This document shows, in pieces, positions 1-6,008 of a stretch of 9,525 nt of DNA. Positions within the stretch are counted from its first letter, which is position 1. Each line of letters starts with the position of its first letter. The position numbers and the translations under genes were made by a program. The notes beneath the pieces were generated by a model. That model had not been told where the DNA came from. It searched no databases and was given only the letters and a program-made list of their open reading frames with translations. This DNA comes from an uncultured Cellvibrio sp. (GTDB lineage: Bacteria; Pseudomonadota; Gammaproteobacteria; Pseudomonadales; Cellvibrionaceae): the NCBI GenBank assembly GCA_946481735.1, contig CAMLOU010000157.1, positions 1 through 9,525 of the forward strand, given 5' to 3'.

Positions 1-2721
1 ATCACCTGGAACACCGCCCGTCGGATAAATTAAATCAGCAATCGTCAAAGCCACGCTGTTCCGTTCAGATGTGGCTTCATTGCCAAAATTCGGCGTACGT
101 GCGCCGACAGCATTACGCGCCTCCACTTCGACAGTGAAATTCTCACCCGCCGCAACAAATCCATTGCCGGTGCTTGCGGCACCAGGGTTATTAACGCCTT
201 GGCTATCCCTCACTGCACTAACAACGAGCGTGTGGGGTTTCACCACAAAGGTATTACTGCTACCCGCCAGGATAAAGGGTGGATCACTACCCTCCGCCGC
301 AATCGGCAATGTCGCGTGCAGGCGAACCGTGCCAACATCGCTGTAGTTCAAAGGAATTGAGGCTGTACCCGTGTTATCAAAATTAAGCGTGACGTTGGAA
401 TAATTCGTGACGTTGACGGGGGGAAGGGCTAATGAATTGGCTGCAATCACGTTGCCATTGACGGTAAACGTCTGTCCGGTAACACACGTCGATGGATTTA
501 CACATTCATAACCCATCTGCACCGTCCGGGTTCCTACAACACGCGCTTCACAAGCACCGGTATCCGTATTGGTTTGCACAGCGCGAATAATCGGTGCCCC
601 ATTCGCTGTGCCGGCAACCTGATTTTGCAGGGGAATTAAACTGCCGTCTCCATAAAAACGTAACCCTACGTCGCTGAAGACGATATCAGGATCTGCCGTT
701 CCAATCTCTGTTGAGGTTCCATCACTCACATTGATATTTAATGTCGCGGGTGTCAGTTGTTGCAGGTATTTAATAAATGATGTTTCGGTGCCGCTGAATA
801 CATAATTGTTTCCACCCACCCACACGCCCGTTGCGGGTAACGTTGCCAGCACTGCCGTTGTGCCGGCGGATGGTGTGATCGGATTATTGTTCGCATCAAA
901 TGCTGTTATTGTAATTGGCTCCGCCTCGCACGTGACACCAGTACCACTGTGAGAAATAGCGTAATAACTTACCGTCGGCGCCGTAGGGCAATAATATAAA
1001 CCGGCACCAACCGCCGGTGTCGGTCCGCGAGGAATTGTAACAAATGTGCTGCTCCCCGGTACACGCCAGCGCAGACGAATTTCTGCATCTATAAAGCGTT
1101 CATAAAACTCAAGACTAATGGGATATACCTGTCCCGCCACCAGATAAACGTTGCCGCTGGTATGATCGGTTGCGCTGTGGTCATTCCACTGATCAATCAA
1201 CAGCTGATCATTTACCCGTAAGCGCACCCCATCATCGGAGCGAGTTTGAAATTGATAATTCCCCGTAACCGTTGCGCGCAAACGACCGTTCCAGCGAATC
1301 GAAAATTCATCCGCATTCACACCGGCAACACCGGGCGCCGATTGGTTCCAGATGAAATCAATCGGACCATCCACACGTATACCTGCGGGTGTTCCGGCCA
1401 TAGTCATATTGTTAAAGTATTCGCCTTGAATGCCGCCACTGGGTTCAACATCCGCACAAATTTCAGAGACCGAACAATGATATAAACCTGCATTCCCTCC
1501 CGTCCCTTCGGGAATCGGGACATAAGTGGTACCCCCGCCAGGCAAATCCCATCGCAAGCGAATTAATGCCTGGCCACCGTTTTCGTAAAATTCCAAACGG
1601 ATACTGTATGTTTCACCCGCTGTTAAATTAACATTGCCACTGGTATCGGTGGTGTTGGGATGATCAGTCCAGTTGTTGATAACCAAGCTACCGTTTACCC
1701 AAAGCCGCACACCATCGTCAGAAGACGTTTGGAATCGATAATTTCCCGATTGCGTAATACGTAGCAAACCTTCCCACCGTATTGAAAATTGATCCGCATT
1801 TATTCCTGCAACGCCGGATGCGGAGTTACCCCAATCAAAGTTAATCTCTGGGTCCAGACGTGTGTTAACCGGTGAGCCGGAAAGCGACGTATTATTAAAA
1901 TATTGGCCAATGACGCCGCCCACCAAAGGGCTTCCAGACGGGCAACTGGGTGGTGCAGGCATACAAGCACCTTCAGGATTACTTCTGGGCAAACAGTTGC
2001 CATAGATATCACTGTTATCGACATTCACAACAGAATAATTGGGTGCAGTTAGATCGCCATAAACAGTCGAATCTTCGACCTCAATGGAGTCGTAATTTGT
2101 CGAGACATTGACTGGCGAGCTTGCACTACCGATAGTGCTGTCCACCATTGAAACACCACCAGCGCCATAAATACTGCCGGATGGCATGTTGACCTCTTCC
2201 AAAGAAACACTGTCTCCAGCACTGATGGCACCATTCACAGTACCACCATCAACCAGAATATTGGCACCGCCACCTGAGGCCGTCATTGATCCGGTAATAG
2301 TCGTATTGTTCAGCTCAATATCGCCGCTGGTAGTCTGCAAGTTGCCATAGATTGTGTTAGTACCGTTTGCATTAATACTTCCATAATCTGACTGCAAATT
2401 AATTGGGTTAGCAGCGGTACCAATAGTGTTATTGTTTAACCGAAAACCGTTATTGGCTACTATCGTACTGCCTGTGTTGGCAATAACAATACTGCCGTTA
2501 GGCAAGGTCACACGACCATTACCCGTGCAGGTATATACAGTTCCAGTGACACTCCAGGAGGTAGTACAGGGAGGATATTGACCATTTGACAAATTGAAAG
2601 TCGTTTGGGCATGACCAACATCTGGCAGCAAATAAATACTACTTCCGACAAGTAACAGAAAAAAATAATCACGAACGCTTTGAAACGCTGCTCGCATATT
2701 CTTTTTATGAGTAACCTTCAT
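1..2721 (-). CDS. mshQ: MshQ-like secreted protein with tandem PA14 domains (3' end outside window)
   Basis: An uninterrupted frame of 907 codons runs from ATG at 2721 to the window edge, so the C-terminus is missing. Residues 1-38 form a signal peptide (basic start with KKNMR, hydrophobic YFFLLLVG, cleavage at GHA/Q), so the product is exported. Residues about 115-242 hold imperfect rungs such as TIYGNL, TVYGDL and DIYGNC, suggesting a beta-solenoid. Two PA14 domains follow (about 268-415 and 429-577), each with the DDGVRL-VN core (D335/D336 and D496/D497) and each closing on a Cys (C416, C578). From about 580 onward, HSGTG-TCEAEPITITA resembles the DUF6701 family found in MshQ proteins. The gene lies 9 nt after mshP with only a weak AGGA upstream and is last in the visible run. 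Role inferred: pilus-associated, possibly carbohydrate-binding adhesin. The family assignment is firm; the ligand is unknown. Confidence 0.88.
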   Translation of the reverse strand, partial: MKVTHKKNMRAAFQSVRDYFFLLLVGSSIYLLPDVGHAQTTFNLSNGQYPPCTTSWSVTGTVYTCTGNGRVTLPNGSIVIANTGSTIVANNGFRLNNNTIGTAANPINLQSDYGSINANGTNTIYGNLQTTSGDIELNNTTITGSMTASGGGANILVDGGTVNGAISAGDSVSLEEVNMPSGSIYGAGGVSMVDSTIGSASSPVNVSTNYDSIEVEDSTVYGDLTAPNYSVVNVDNSDIYGNCLPRSNPEGACMPAPPSCPSGSPLVGGVIGQYFNNTSLSGSPVNTRLDPEINFDWGNSASGVAGINADQFSIRWEGLLRITQSGNYRFQTSSDDGVRLWVNGSLVINNWTDHPNTTDTSGNVNLTAGETYSIRLEFYENGGQALIRLRWDLPGGGTTYVPIPEGTGGNAGLYHCSVSEICADVEPSGGIQGEYFNNMTMAGTPAGIRVDGPIDFIWNQSAPGVAGVNADEFSIRWNGRLRATVTGNYQFQTRSDDGVRLRVNDQLLIDQWNDHSATDHTSGNVYLVAGQVYPISLEFYERFIDAEIRLRWRVPGSSTFVTIPRGPTPAVGAGLYYCPTAPTVSYYAISHSGTGVTCEAEPITITAFDANNNPITPSAGTTAVLATLPATGVWVGGNNYVFSGTETSFIKYLQQLTPATLNINVSDGTSTEIGTADPDIVFSDVGLRFYGDGSLIPLQNQVAGTANGAPIIRAVQTNTDTGACEARVVGTRTVQMGYECVNPSTCVTGQTFTVNGNVIAANSLALPPVNVTNYSNVTLNFDNTGTASIPLNYSDVGTVRLHATLPIAAEGSDPPFILAGSSNTFVVKPHTLVVSAVRDSQGVNNPGAASTGNGFVAAGENFTVEVEARNAVGARTPNFGNEATSERNSVALTIADLIYPTGGVPGD
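990..1920 (-). repeat. Tandem PA14 domain duplication within mshQ
   Basis: Two consecutive PA14 modules are encoded at about 1476-1920 and 990-1437. They align with a constant offset of 161 residues and share the landmarks G-YFNN, GVAG-NAD-FSIRW, GNY-FQT-SDDGVRL-VN, W-DH, TSGNV-L-AG, LEFYE, IRLRW and AGLY-C. By eye roughly half of the residues are identical, while the DNA has diverged clearly, so this is an old internal duplication or paired acquisition, not a recent copy. Confidence 0.8.
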
Positions 2722-2730
2722 AGTGCCAAT

Positions 2731-3195
2731 TTAATCCTGCTGGTCCATAAAAGAGCCTACCCTTACGGTTCGCGATGCACTCATCAACCCGGAACCGCAG
2801 GTGCCGGTACTGGTGATGGTGTAGTAACTGGATGTATCACTCGCGCCACAACTTGCGCAAGTGCAGCTTGCCTGAACGGTGCAACCATTCAGACCGGCAA
2901 CACCGTTAAATGACGTATCAATGTTTAATCCTGTACAACGTCCGTTAATCGCCATGCGATTGGATGCATCGGGAAAGAACAATACCTGCATGGCTTCCTG
3001 TGCACCGCTTTCTGCCGCGTAAAATGCCTGGACGCTCACCAACTCCTGCGCTCCGGATAATGTGGTTTGTACCGTGGATCGCCAGAGTGCGATGGCAAAA
3101 AAGCTCATCACCACTACGATAAAAATGGCCAAGGGAATTAAAAAACCGCGTTGCGATTTTTGTCCGGCACTGATGACACGGCGGTCAGGGCACAT
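2731..3195 (-). CDS. mshP: MshP, PilX-like minor pilin-associated protein
   Basis: The product has 154 residues. A short basic leader ends at G17 (QRG/FLIPLA), followed by a single hydrophobic helix (about 18-38). The AFYAAESGAQEA stretch (57-68) is typical of the PilX/MshP N-terminal region. The acidic residue normally at +5 of mature pilins is absent (L22), as is common in this group. The C-terminal part is rich in Cys (C87, C105, C111, C113, C116, C133), including a CxCxxC cluster. The start at 3195 overlaps the end of mshO by 11 nt and is served by a perfect AGGAGG at 3208-3213, 12 nt upstream. Inferred role: minor component that primes or caps the MSHA fibre together with MshO and MshQ. 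Identification rests on the N-terminal motif plus position between mshO and mshQ. Confidence 0.85.
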   Translation of the reverse strand: MCPDRRVISAGQKSQRGFLIPLAIFIVVVMSFFAIALWRSTVQTTLSGAQELVSVQAFYAAESGAQEAMQVLFFPDASNRMAINGRCTGLNIDTSFNGVAGLNGCTVQASCTCASCGASDTSSYYTITSTGTCGSGLMSASRTVRVGSFMDQQD

Positions 3196-3964
3196 TTCTG
3201 ATCATAACCTCCTGCGTCAAATTCACCCGCTCCGGGCCGCTGGCAAACGCGAGATTAATTGTCACCAGAGCATTGCGGTTTTCACTACCCGCAGACAAAA
3301 CAAAGGGTGGAAGCGTGTCTATCGCAAACACATTTTCCGCCATCAACTCGAAATTTTGTGACACATTCACTGTGCTGTCGGTTGTCGACTGGTTGGGATA
3401 AAAACGCAATTGTGTTCCCACCAAACAAAAGGCTTGCGGGTTGTTCAGGACGTAAAAGCGACGGTTGATAGAGTTGCGTTGCCACTGTTTAGCTGCTGAC
3501 AAGGTCAAGCTACTCGCACCCGTGCCGCCGAGCGACGCCAGCGAGACGGGGTTGGCGGCATAAAGTTCTGCCGAAGACAGCGCACCAATACTCACCCATT
3601 GTGCTGATCCATACTCCACATCAAAGGGAGAAACAGCAATGGTTGAAGAGGCAGCGGCGCCATTAGCCGAATCTGGTACCGATGCCTGATAATTTCCACC
3701 CGCGGCAATGGGCATAAATTTAACGCACTGATCACCCGCGCTGGTCACGAGGCTGTAAGGCAAGGCAATCCGCAATTGGCGTGTCATCTGTTCGATGGCT
3801 TGTCGCCCGGTATTAACCAATAAAGCGCGTGTGCGGGTGGTTTCATAATTTTGCGTTGAACTGACAACAAACTGGCTACCGATCACCGCCACAATAGAGA
3901 GGATAACCACAACCGTAATCAATTCGATCAGGGTAAAGCCCCGTTGTTGGTTAGCGCCGCGCAT
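3185..3964 (-). CDS. mshO: MshO, minor prepilin
   Basis: The product has 259 residues with a textbook prepilin start: leader MRGANQQRG, cleavage before F10, Glu at +5 (E14), then the hydrophobic helix ELITVVVILSIVAVIG. The extended globular domain has only two Cys (C80 and C180), which could form the pilin disulphide. The size and long C-terminal domain resemble GspJ/PilW-type minor pilins and MshO. The ATG overlaps the mshD stop by one base (TGATG), and no clear Shine-Dalgarno precedes it, so translation is probably coupled to mshD. The 3' end overlaps mshP by 11 nt. Inferred role: part of the minor-pilin initiation complex in the inner membrane and at the fibre tip. The name depends on gene order as well as sequence. 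Confidence 0.88.
   Translation of the reverse strand: MRGANQQRGFTLIELITVVVILSIVAVIGSQFVVSSTQNYETTRTRALLVNTGRQAIEQMTRQLRIALPYSLVTSAGDQCVKFMPIAAGGNYQASVPDSANGAAASSTIAVSPFDVEYGSAQWVSIGALSSAELYAANPVSLASLGGTGASSLTLSAAKQWQRNSINRRFYVLNNPQAFCLVGTQLRFYPNQSTTDSTVNVSQNFELMAENVFAIDTLPPFVLSAGSENRNALVTINLAFASGPERVNLTQEVMIRNVP
3208..3213 (-). promoter_or_regulatory. Strong Shine-Dalgarno for mshP inside mshO
   Basis: The minus strand reads AGGAGG, a full match to the anti-SD core, 12 nt before the mshP ATG at 3195 and inside the last codons of mshO. The spacing is longer than optimal. It supports the chosen mshP start and suggests that mshP can be initiated on its own as well as by coupling. Confidence 0.6.
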
Positions 3965-4434
3965 CAGAAATTGTACCGATAAGCGGCAAGGGTCAGCGTT
4001 TGGCCATCCGGTGCAGAGACGGTAACCGTAATGCGTTTTCGGCTGGCTTCGGTGGTGACGGTGACCTGGCGTTGATAATTGGGATAGGGTACGTCCGAGG
4101 TGTTGTGAAAATCATCCACATCATCTGCATTACCGTCGGGAGAATTGGTGCAGGCGACAGAGGCCCCGGTGCTGTCGCACGCAGGAATGCCGCCGCTTGG
4201 TGTTGCCTCATCGTACTTCAGCGCAATAATTTCATCGAGTTTTGATTGCGCTGCTTCAAGCAACCGCACGCGAATAATCGGATCAACACTATTGCTGCTG
4301 GATTGTATGTACACAGCAAGTAAGGCAGTCAGGGCGATGCTGACTACCACAATAAATACGATCAGTTCAATCAGGCTGACACCTCGATCCGGGCGCCTGC
4401 TCAGGAATGTATGGCGGCGGTTAATAATGGGCAT
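3964..4434 (-). CDS. mshD: MshD, minor prepilin
   Basis: The frame can be opened from 4470, but ATG 4434 is preferred: it has GAGG (4444-4447) at a 9-nt spacing and gives 156 residues. The leader is fairly long (18 residues, ending RPDRG), cut before V19, with Glu at +5 (E23) and the helix ELIVFIVVVSIALTALLAVY. C86 and C95 form a short potential disulphide loop, and an acidic NADDVDDFHN segment (102-111) follows, which I associate with MshD proteins. The gene overlaps mshC by 14 nt and mshO by 1 nt, indicating tight co-translation. Role inferred from family: GspI/PilV-like minor pilin incorporated into, or priming, the MSHA fibre. Confidence 0.87.
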   Translation of the reverse strand: MPIINRRHTFLSRRPDRGVSLIELIVFIVVVSIALTALLAVYIQSSSNSVDPIIRVRLLEAAQSKLDEIIALKYDEATPSGGIPACDSTGASVACTNSPDGNADDVDDFHNTSDVPYPNYQRQVTVTTEASRKRITVTVSAPDGQTLTLAAYRYNF

Positions 4435-4840
4435 AGCCGCTGGCCTCAACAGTAATCGTGGCGGATACACCGTCGCGAGTTACAGTGATACTTCCCGGTG
4501 TGGTTTTTCCCAATTTATCGTAGCTGAAGGTTGCGGGTACGGCAGTAACGCTGACGCCGGATGGCAAGGCGAGCGGATAGGCATCGCTGTGAATGCGAAT
4601 GGGGTTACCGTTTTCGGTCACGTTTATTGTGTTGGCGGTGATGGACAATTGAATATTATCTCGCGCCATGGCGGTTTGTTGGGCGAAAAACAAAGCCGCG
4701 ATGATGTCATCGCGGCTTGTTTGTATACTTGCTGCATTACTATCAGGAAATCTGGATGATATGCCGATAGCTAAAACTCCAACCACGATTATTACGGCGA
4801 TGAGTTCTATAAGAGTAAACCCTTGGGAAGTTCTCATCAT
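4421..4840 (-). CDS. mshC: MshC, minor prepilin (GspH-like)
   Basis: The product has 139 residues: leader MMRTSQG, cleavage before F8, Glu at +5 (E12), and the helix ELIAVIIVVGVLAIGISSRF. The TSRDDIIAALFFAQQTAMAR segment and the beta-rich C-terminal half (repeated TITV-like strands) fit GspH/FimT-type pilins and MshC. There are no Cys in the product. It starts 10 nt after mshA with two consecutive ATGs (4840 and 4837) and no convincing Shine-Dalgarno, so initiation is probably weak or coupled; either ATG may be used. The codons for RDDIIAALFF also form a terminator-like hairpin (separate entry). The gene overlaps mshD by 14 nt. Role inferred: minor pilin of the MSHA system. Confidence 0.87.
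   Translation of the reverse strand: MMRTSQGFTLIELIAVIIVVGVLAIGISSRFPDSNAASIQTSRDDIIAALFFAQQTAMARDNIQLSITANTINVTENGNPIRIHSDAYPLALPSGVSVTAVPATFSYDKLGKTTPGSITVTRDGVSATITVEASGYAHY
4686..4718 (-). terminator. Terminator-like hairpin inside mshC
   Basis: On the minus strand, AAGCCGCGATGA and TCATCGCGGCTT form a perfect 12-base inverted repeat separated by two bases (stem 4693-4718; about 11 pairs with a four-base loop). It is followed at once by TGTTTTT (4686-4692). One bulged base would let the upstream AAAC pair with the start of that tract. A GC-rich stem plus U-rich tail in the direction of transcription is the standard layout of a Rho-independent terminator. It lies about 130-165 nt past the mshA stop, within an open reading frame, so read-through must occur if mshCDOPQ are expressed from the same transcript. 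Activity is inferred. Confidence 0.5.
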
Positions 4841-4850
4841 TCTTTAAATA

Positions 4851-5267
4851 TCATGGTGCAGGTACGCCATAAACACTAAAGTTTGCTGTTGATGGGCCTG
4901 GCCCAGTCAGTACACAGTTTGCAACACCACCTAATGTACTTGCATCACCAGCAACAGCAGCAGCGGAAACTGTATAGTTTGCGGGGATACCACCCTGAAC
5001 AATCGCATCCAATTGAGCTTGAGTGCACCCAGTTACAGTCAAAGGCTGGTTACCTGAAACTGCTAACCCCGCATCTAATGCAGCAGCTCCTGCATAATTA
5101 AGCGCACTGGCTGCTTCTATAGTGCTAGCAAGACTCTCAGTAGTGGCGTCTTGTGCCGCATCCGACAAATCAATAAACCGTGGCAACGCCGTAGCCGCCA
5201 GGATACCCAAGATCACAATAACCGCGATCAATTCAATCAAGGTAAAACCGGATTGTTGTTTCTTCAT
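4851..5267 (-). CDS. mshA: MshA-like major type IVa prepilin
   Basis: The product has 138 residues. Leader MKKQQSG is cut by the prepilin peptidase before F8, Glu at +5 is E12, and the mature N-terminus (FTLIELIAVIVILGILAATA, then LPRFIDLSDAAQDA) is the class of helix seen in MshA-type pilins. C81 and C118 bracket a probable C-terminal disulphide loop. At 131 mature residues it is shorter than the well-known Vibrio MshA, as recalled. ATG 5267 has GGAG at a 7-nt spacing, the best-spaced site in the fibre cluster. It is preceded by the only large intergenic region of the window and followed after 10 nt by mshC. The mature C-terminal part uses many A/T-ending codons (GCA, GCT, ACT, GGT). Role: main fibre subunit; MshB is an alternative name that position alone cannot exclude. 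Confidence 0.87.
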   Translation of the reverse strand: MKKQQSGFTLIELIAVIVILGILAATALPRFIDLSDAAQDATTESLASTIEAASALNYAGAAALDAGLAVSGNQPLTVTGCTQAQLDAIVQGGIPANYTVSAAAVAGDASTLGGVANCVLTGPGPSTANFSVYGVPAP

Positions 5268-5361
5268 AACCAGACTCCAGACAAAAATTATTGTAAAAAA
5301 ACCAAAAATATTATTGCGACTAACACACTACCTTTAGCCCAATACGTCCCAACCATCCTTG

Positions 5362-5397
5362 TCTGATATTGAGCACCGCACCCGCCGCAATATCAGA
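5362..5397. repeat. Perfect 10-bp inverted repeat in the mshF-mshA gap
   Basis: TCTGATATTG (5362-5371) and CAATATCAGA (5388-5397) are exact reverse complements separated by 16 GC-rich bases. There is no U-rich tract after the stem on either strand, so it does not look like a terminator. It lies about 95 nt before the mshA start and downstream of the candidate promoter, so it could be a protein-binding operator or a stem in the mshA leader RNA. Confidence 0.6.
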
Positions 5398-5420
5398 AAA
5401 TTGACACTTGCTTACCTACT

Positions 5421-5449
5421 AATATAGACCACTTCAATAAGTATGCCAG
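5421..5449 (-). promoter_or_regulatory. Candidate sigma70 promoter for mshA
   Basis: On the minus strand, CTGGCA (5444-5449; 4 of 6 to TTGACA) and TATATT (5421-5426; 5 of 6 to TATAAT) are separated by exactly 17 bases. Transcription would start near 5414, giving a leader of about 145 nt that includes the 5362-5397 inverted repeat. The same stretch also reads TGGCA-N6-TTG (5433-5448), close to a sigma54 site but with GA in place of the essential -12 GC. The location just before the pilin gene is what raises this above chance. Confidence 0.3.
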
Positions 5450-5464
5450 CGTCGCCCAAACCGA

Positions 5465-6004
5465 TTACAAACTCGTCACCTGCTTCGCGGCAGGTGTCCT
5501 TACCGACACCTGGCCGGTGCGCAGGTCGTAGTCAAAGAAGTGGCTGCCGCGCGGTTCTGCTACTAGCTCATAACGGCACATGCCCTGGTGTGGGCTGCTG
5601 ATATGGTAGCGTCGCTGGCCCCACTCAGAAACGCCCTCTACCGTTGCCTGTTGCGGATTTTGCAACAGGCTATCCCATAGTTGTCGACAAAATACCGGCG
5701 CTTTTTCCGGCTCGCTTTTTTCCGCAATGGGCTCGGTAGACATCGGCCACCCCTGCTCGCTCATATAAACAAACTGCCCGTTAATCTGTACAAAAAATTG
5801 CTCCGGATTCACCCGGTTAATTAACCAGTTAGCGCGAGTCAAGGCCACGCCGGCGGTAAAATGGTTCGCCAATAATTCGAACCCCATGCGCCGCCCTTCG
5901 CGCGCCATGTCCAGGTAGCGCTCCACTGCAAACAACAGGACAATGCCGATGGCGCTGACCGTAATCAGCCATTCGAACCGGCTCCAACCCTGTTGACGAT
6001 TCAT
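5465..6004 (-). CDS. mshF: MshF, MSHA biogenesis protein with pilin-like N-terminus
   Basis: The frame is open from 6076, but ATG 6004 is preferred: it lies 4 nt after the mshG stop with AGAAGG (6014-6019) at a 9-nt spacing, giving 179 residues. The N-terminus, MNRQQG then WSRFEWLI, looks like a degenerate prepilin site: Gly at 6, Glu at +5 (E11), then one hydrophobic helix (about 13-27, ITVSAIGIVLLFAV). The first mature residue would be Trp, which is unusual. The remainder is a soluble, probably periplasmic domain with two Cys and no motif I recognise. Position between mshG and the pilin genes is characteristic of MshF. Exact function is not established; it is needed for, or linked to, MSHA assembly in other systems. 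It is the last gene before the 197-bp intergenic region. Confidence 0.8.
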   Translation of the reverse strand: MNRQQGWSRFEWLITVSAIGIVLLFAVERYLDMAREGRRMGFELLANHFTAGVALTRANWLINRVNPEQFFVQINGQFVYMSEQGWPMSTEPIAEKSEPEKAPVFCRQLWDSLLQNPQQATVEGVSEWGQRRYHISSPHQGMCRYELVAEPRGSHFFDYDLRTGQVSVRTPAAKQVTSL

Positions 6005-6008
6005 ATCG

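Noticed and set aside
71..346. Plus-strand open frame of 91 codons opposite mshQ
   Set aside because: The minus strand here continues the 907-codon mshQ frame with DUF6701-like sequence; the plus frame has no family features.
1800..2234. Two short minus-strand frames inside mshQ
   Set aside because: They are out of frame with mshQ, which is open through this whole stretch and encodes the solenoid and first PA14 domain.
4145..4759. Long plus-strand open frame (204 codons) across mshD and mshC
   Set aside because: It is antisense to two overlapping, clearly recognisable pilin genes, has no recognisable motif and no promoter or ribosome site; it is explained by the codon pattern of the minus-strand genes.
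5433..5448. Sigma54 promoter TGGCA-N6-TTGAA upstream of mshA
   Set aside because: The -24 half matches, but the -12 GC pair is replaced by GA, which normally abolishes function; kept only as a remark under the sigma70 candidate.
5268..5464. c-di-GMP riboswitch (GEMM) in the mshA leader
   Set aside because: Considered because MSHA systems respond to c-di-GMP, but I do not see the conserved GEMM core or its paired helices, only the simple inverted repeat.
5815..5826. Perfect 12-bp palindrome GGTTAATTAACC in mshF
   Set aside because: It lies inside coding sequence (codons around NWLINRV), has no loop or U-tract and no positional logic; a single 12-bp palindrome can occur by chance.
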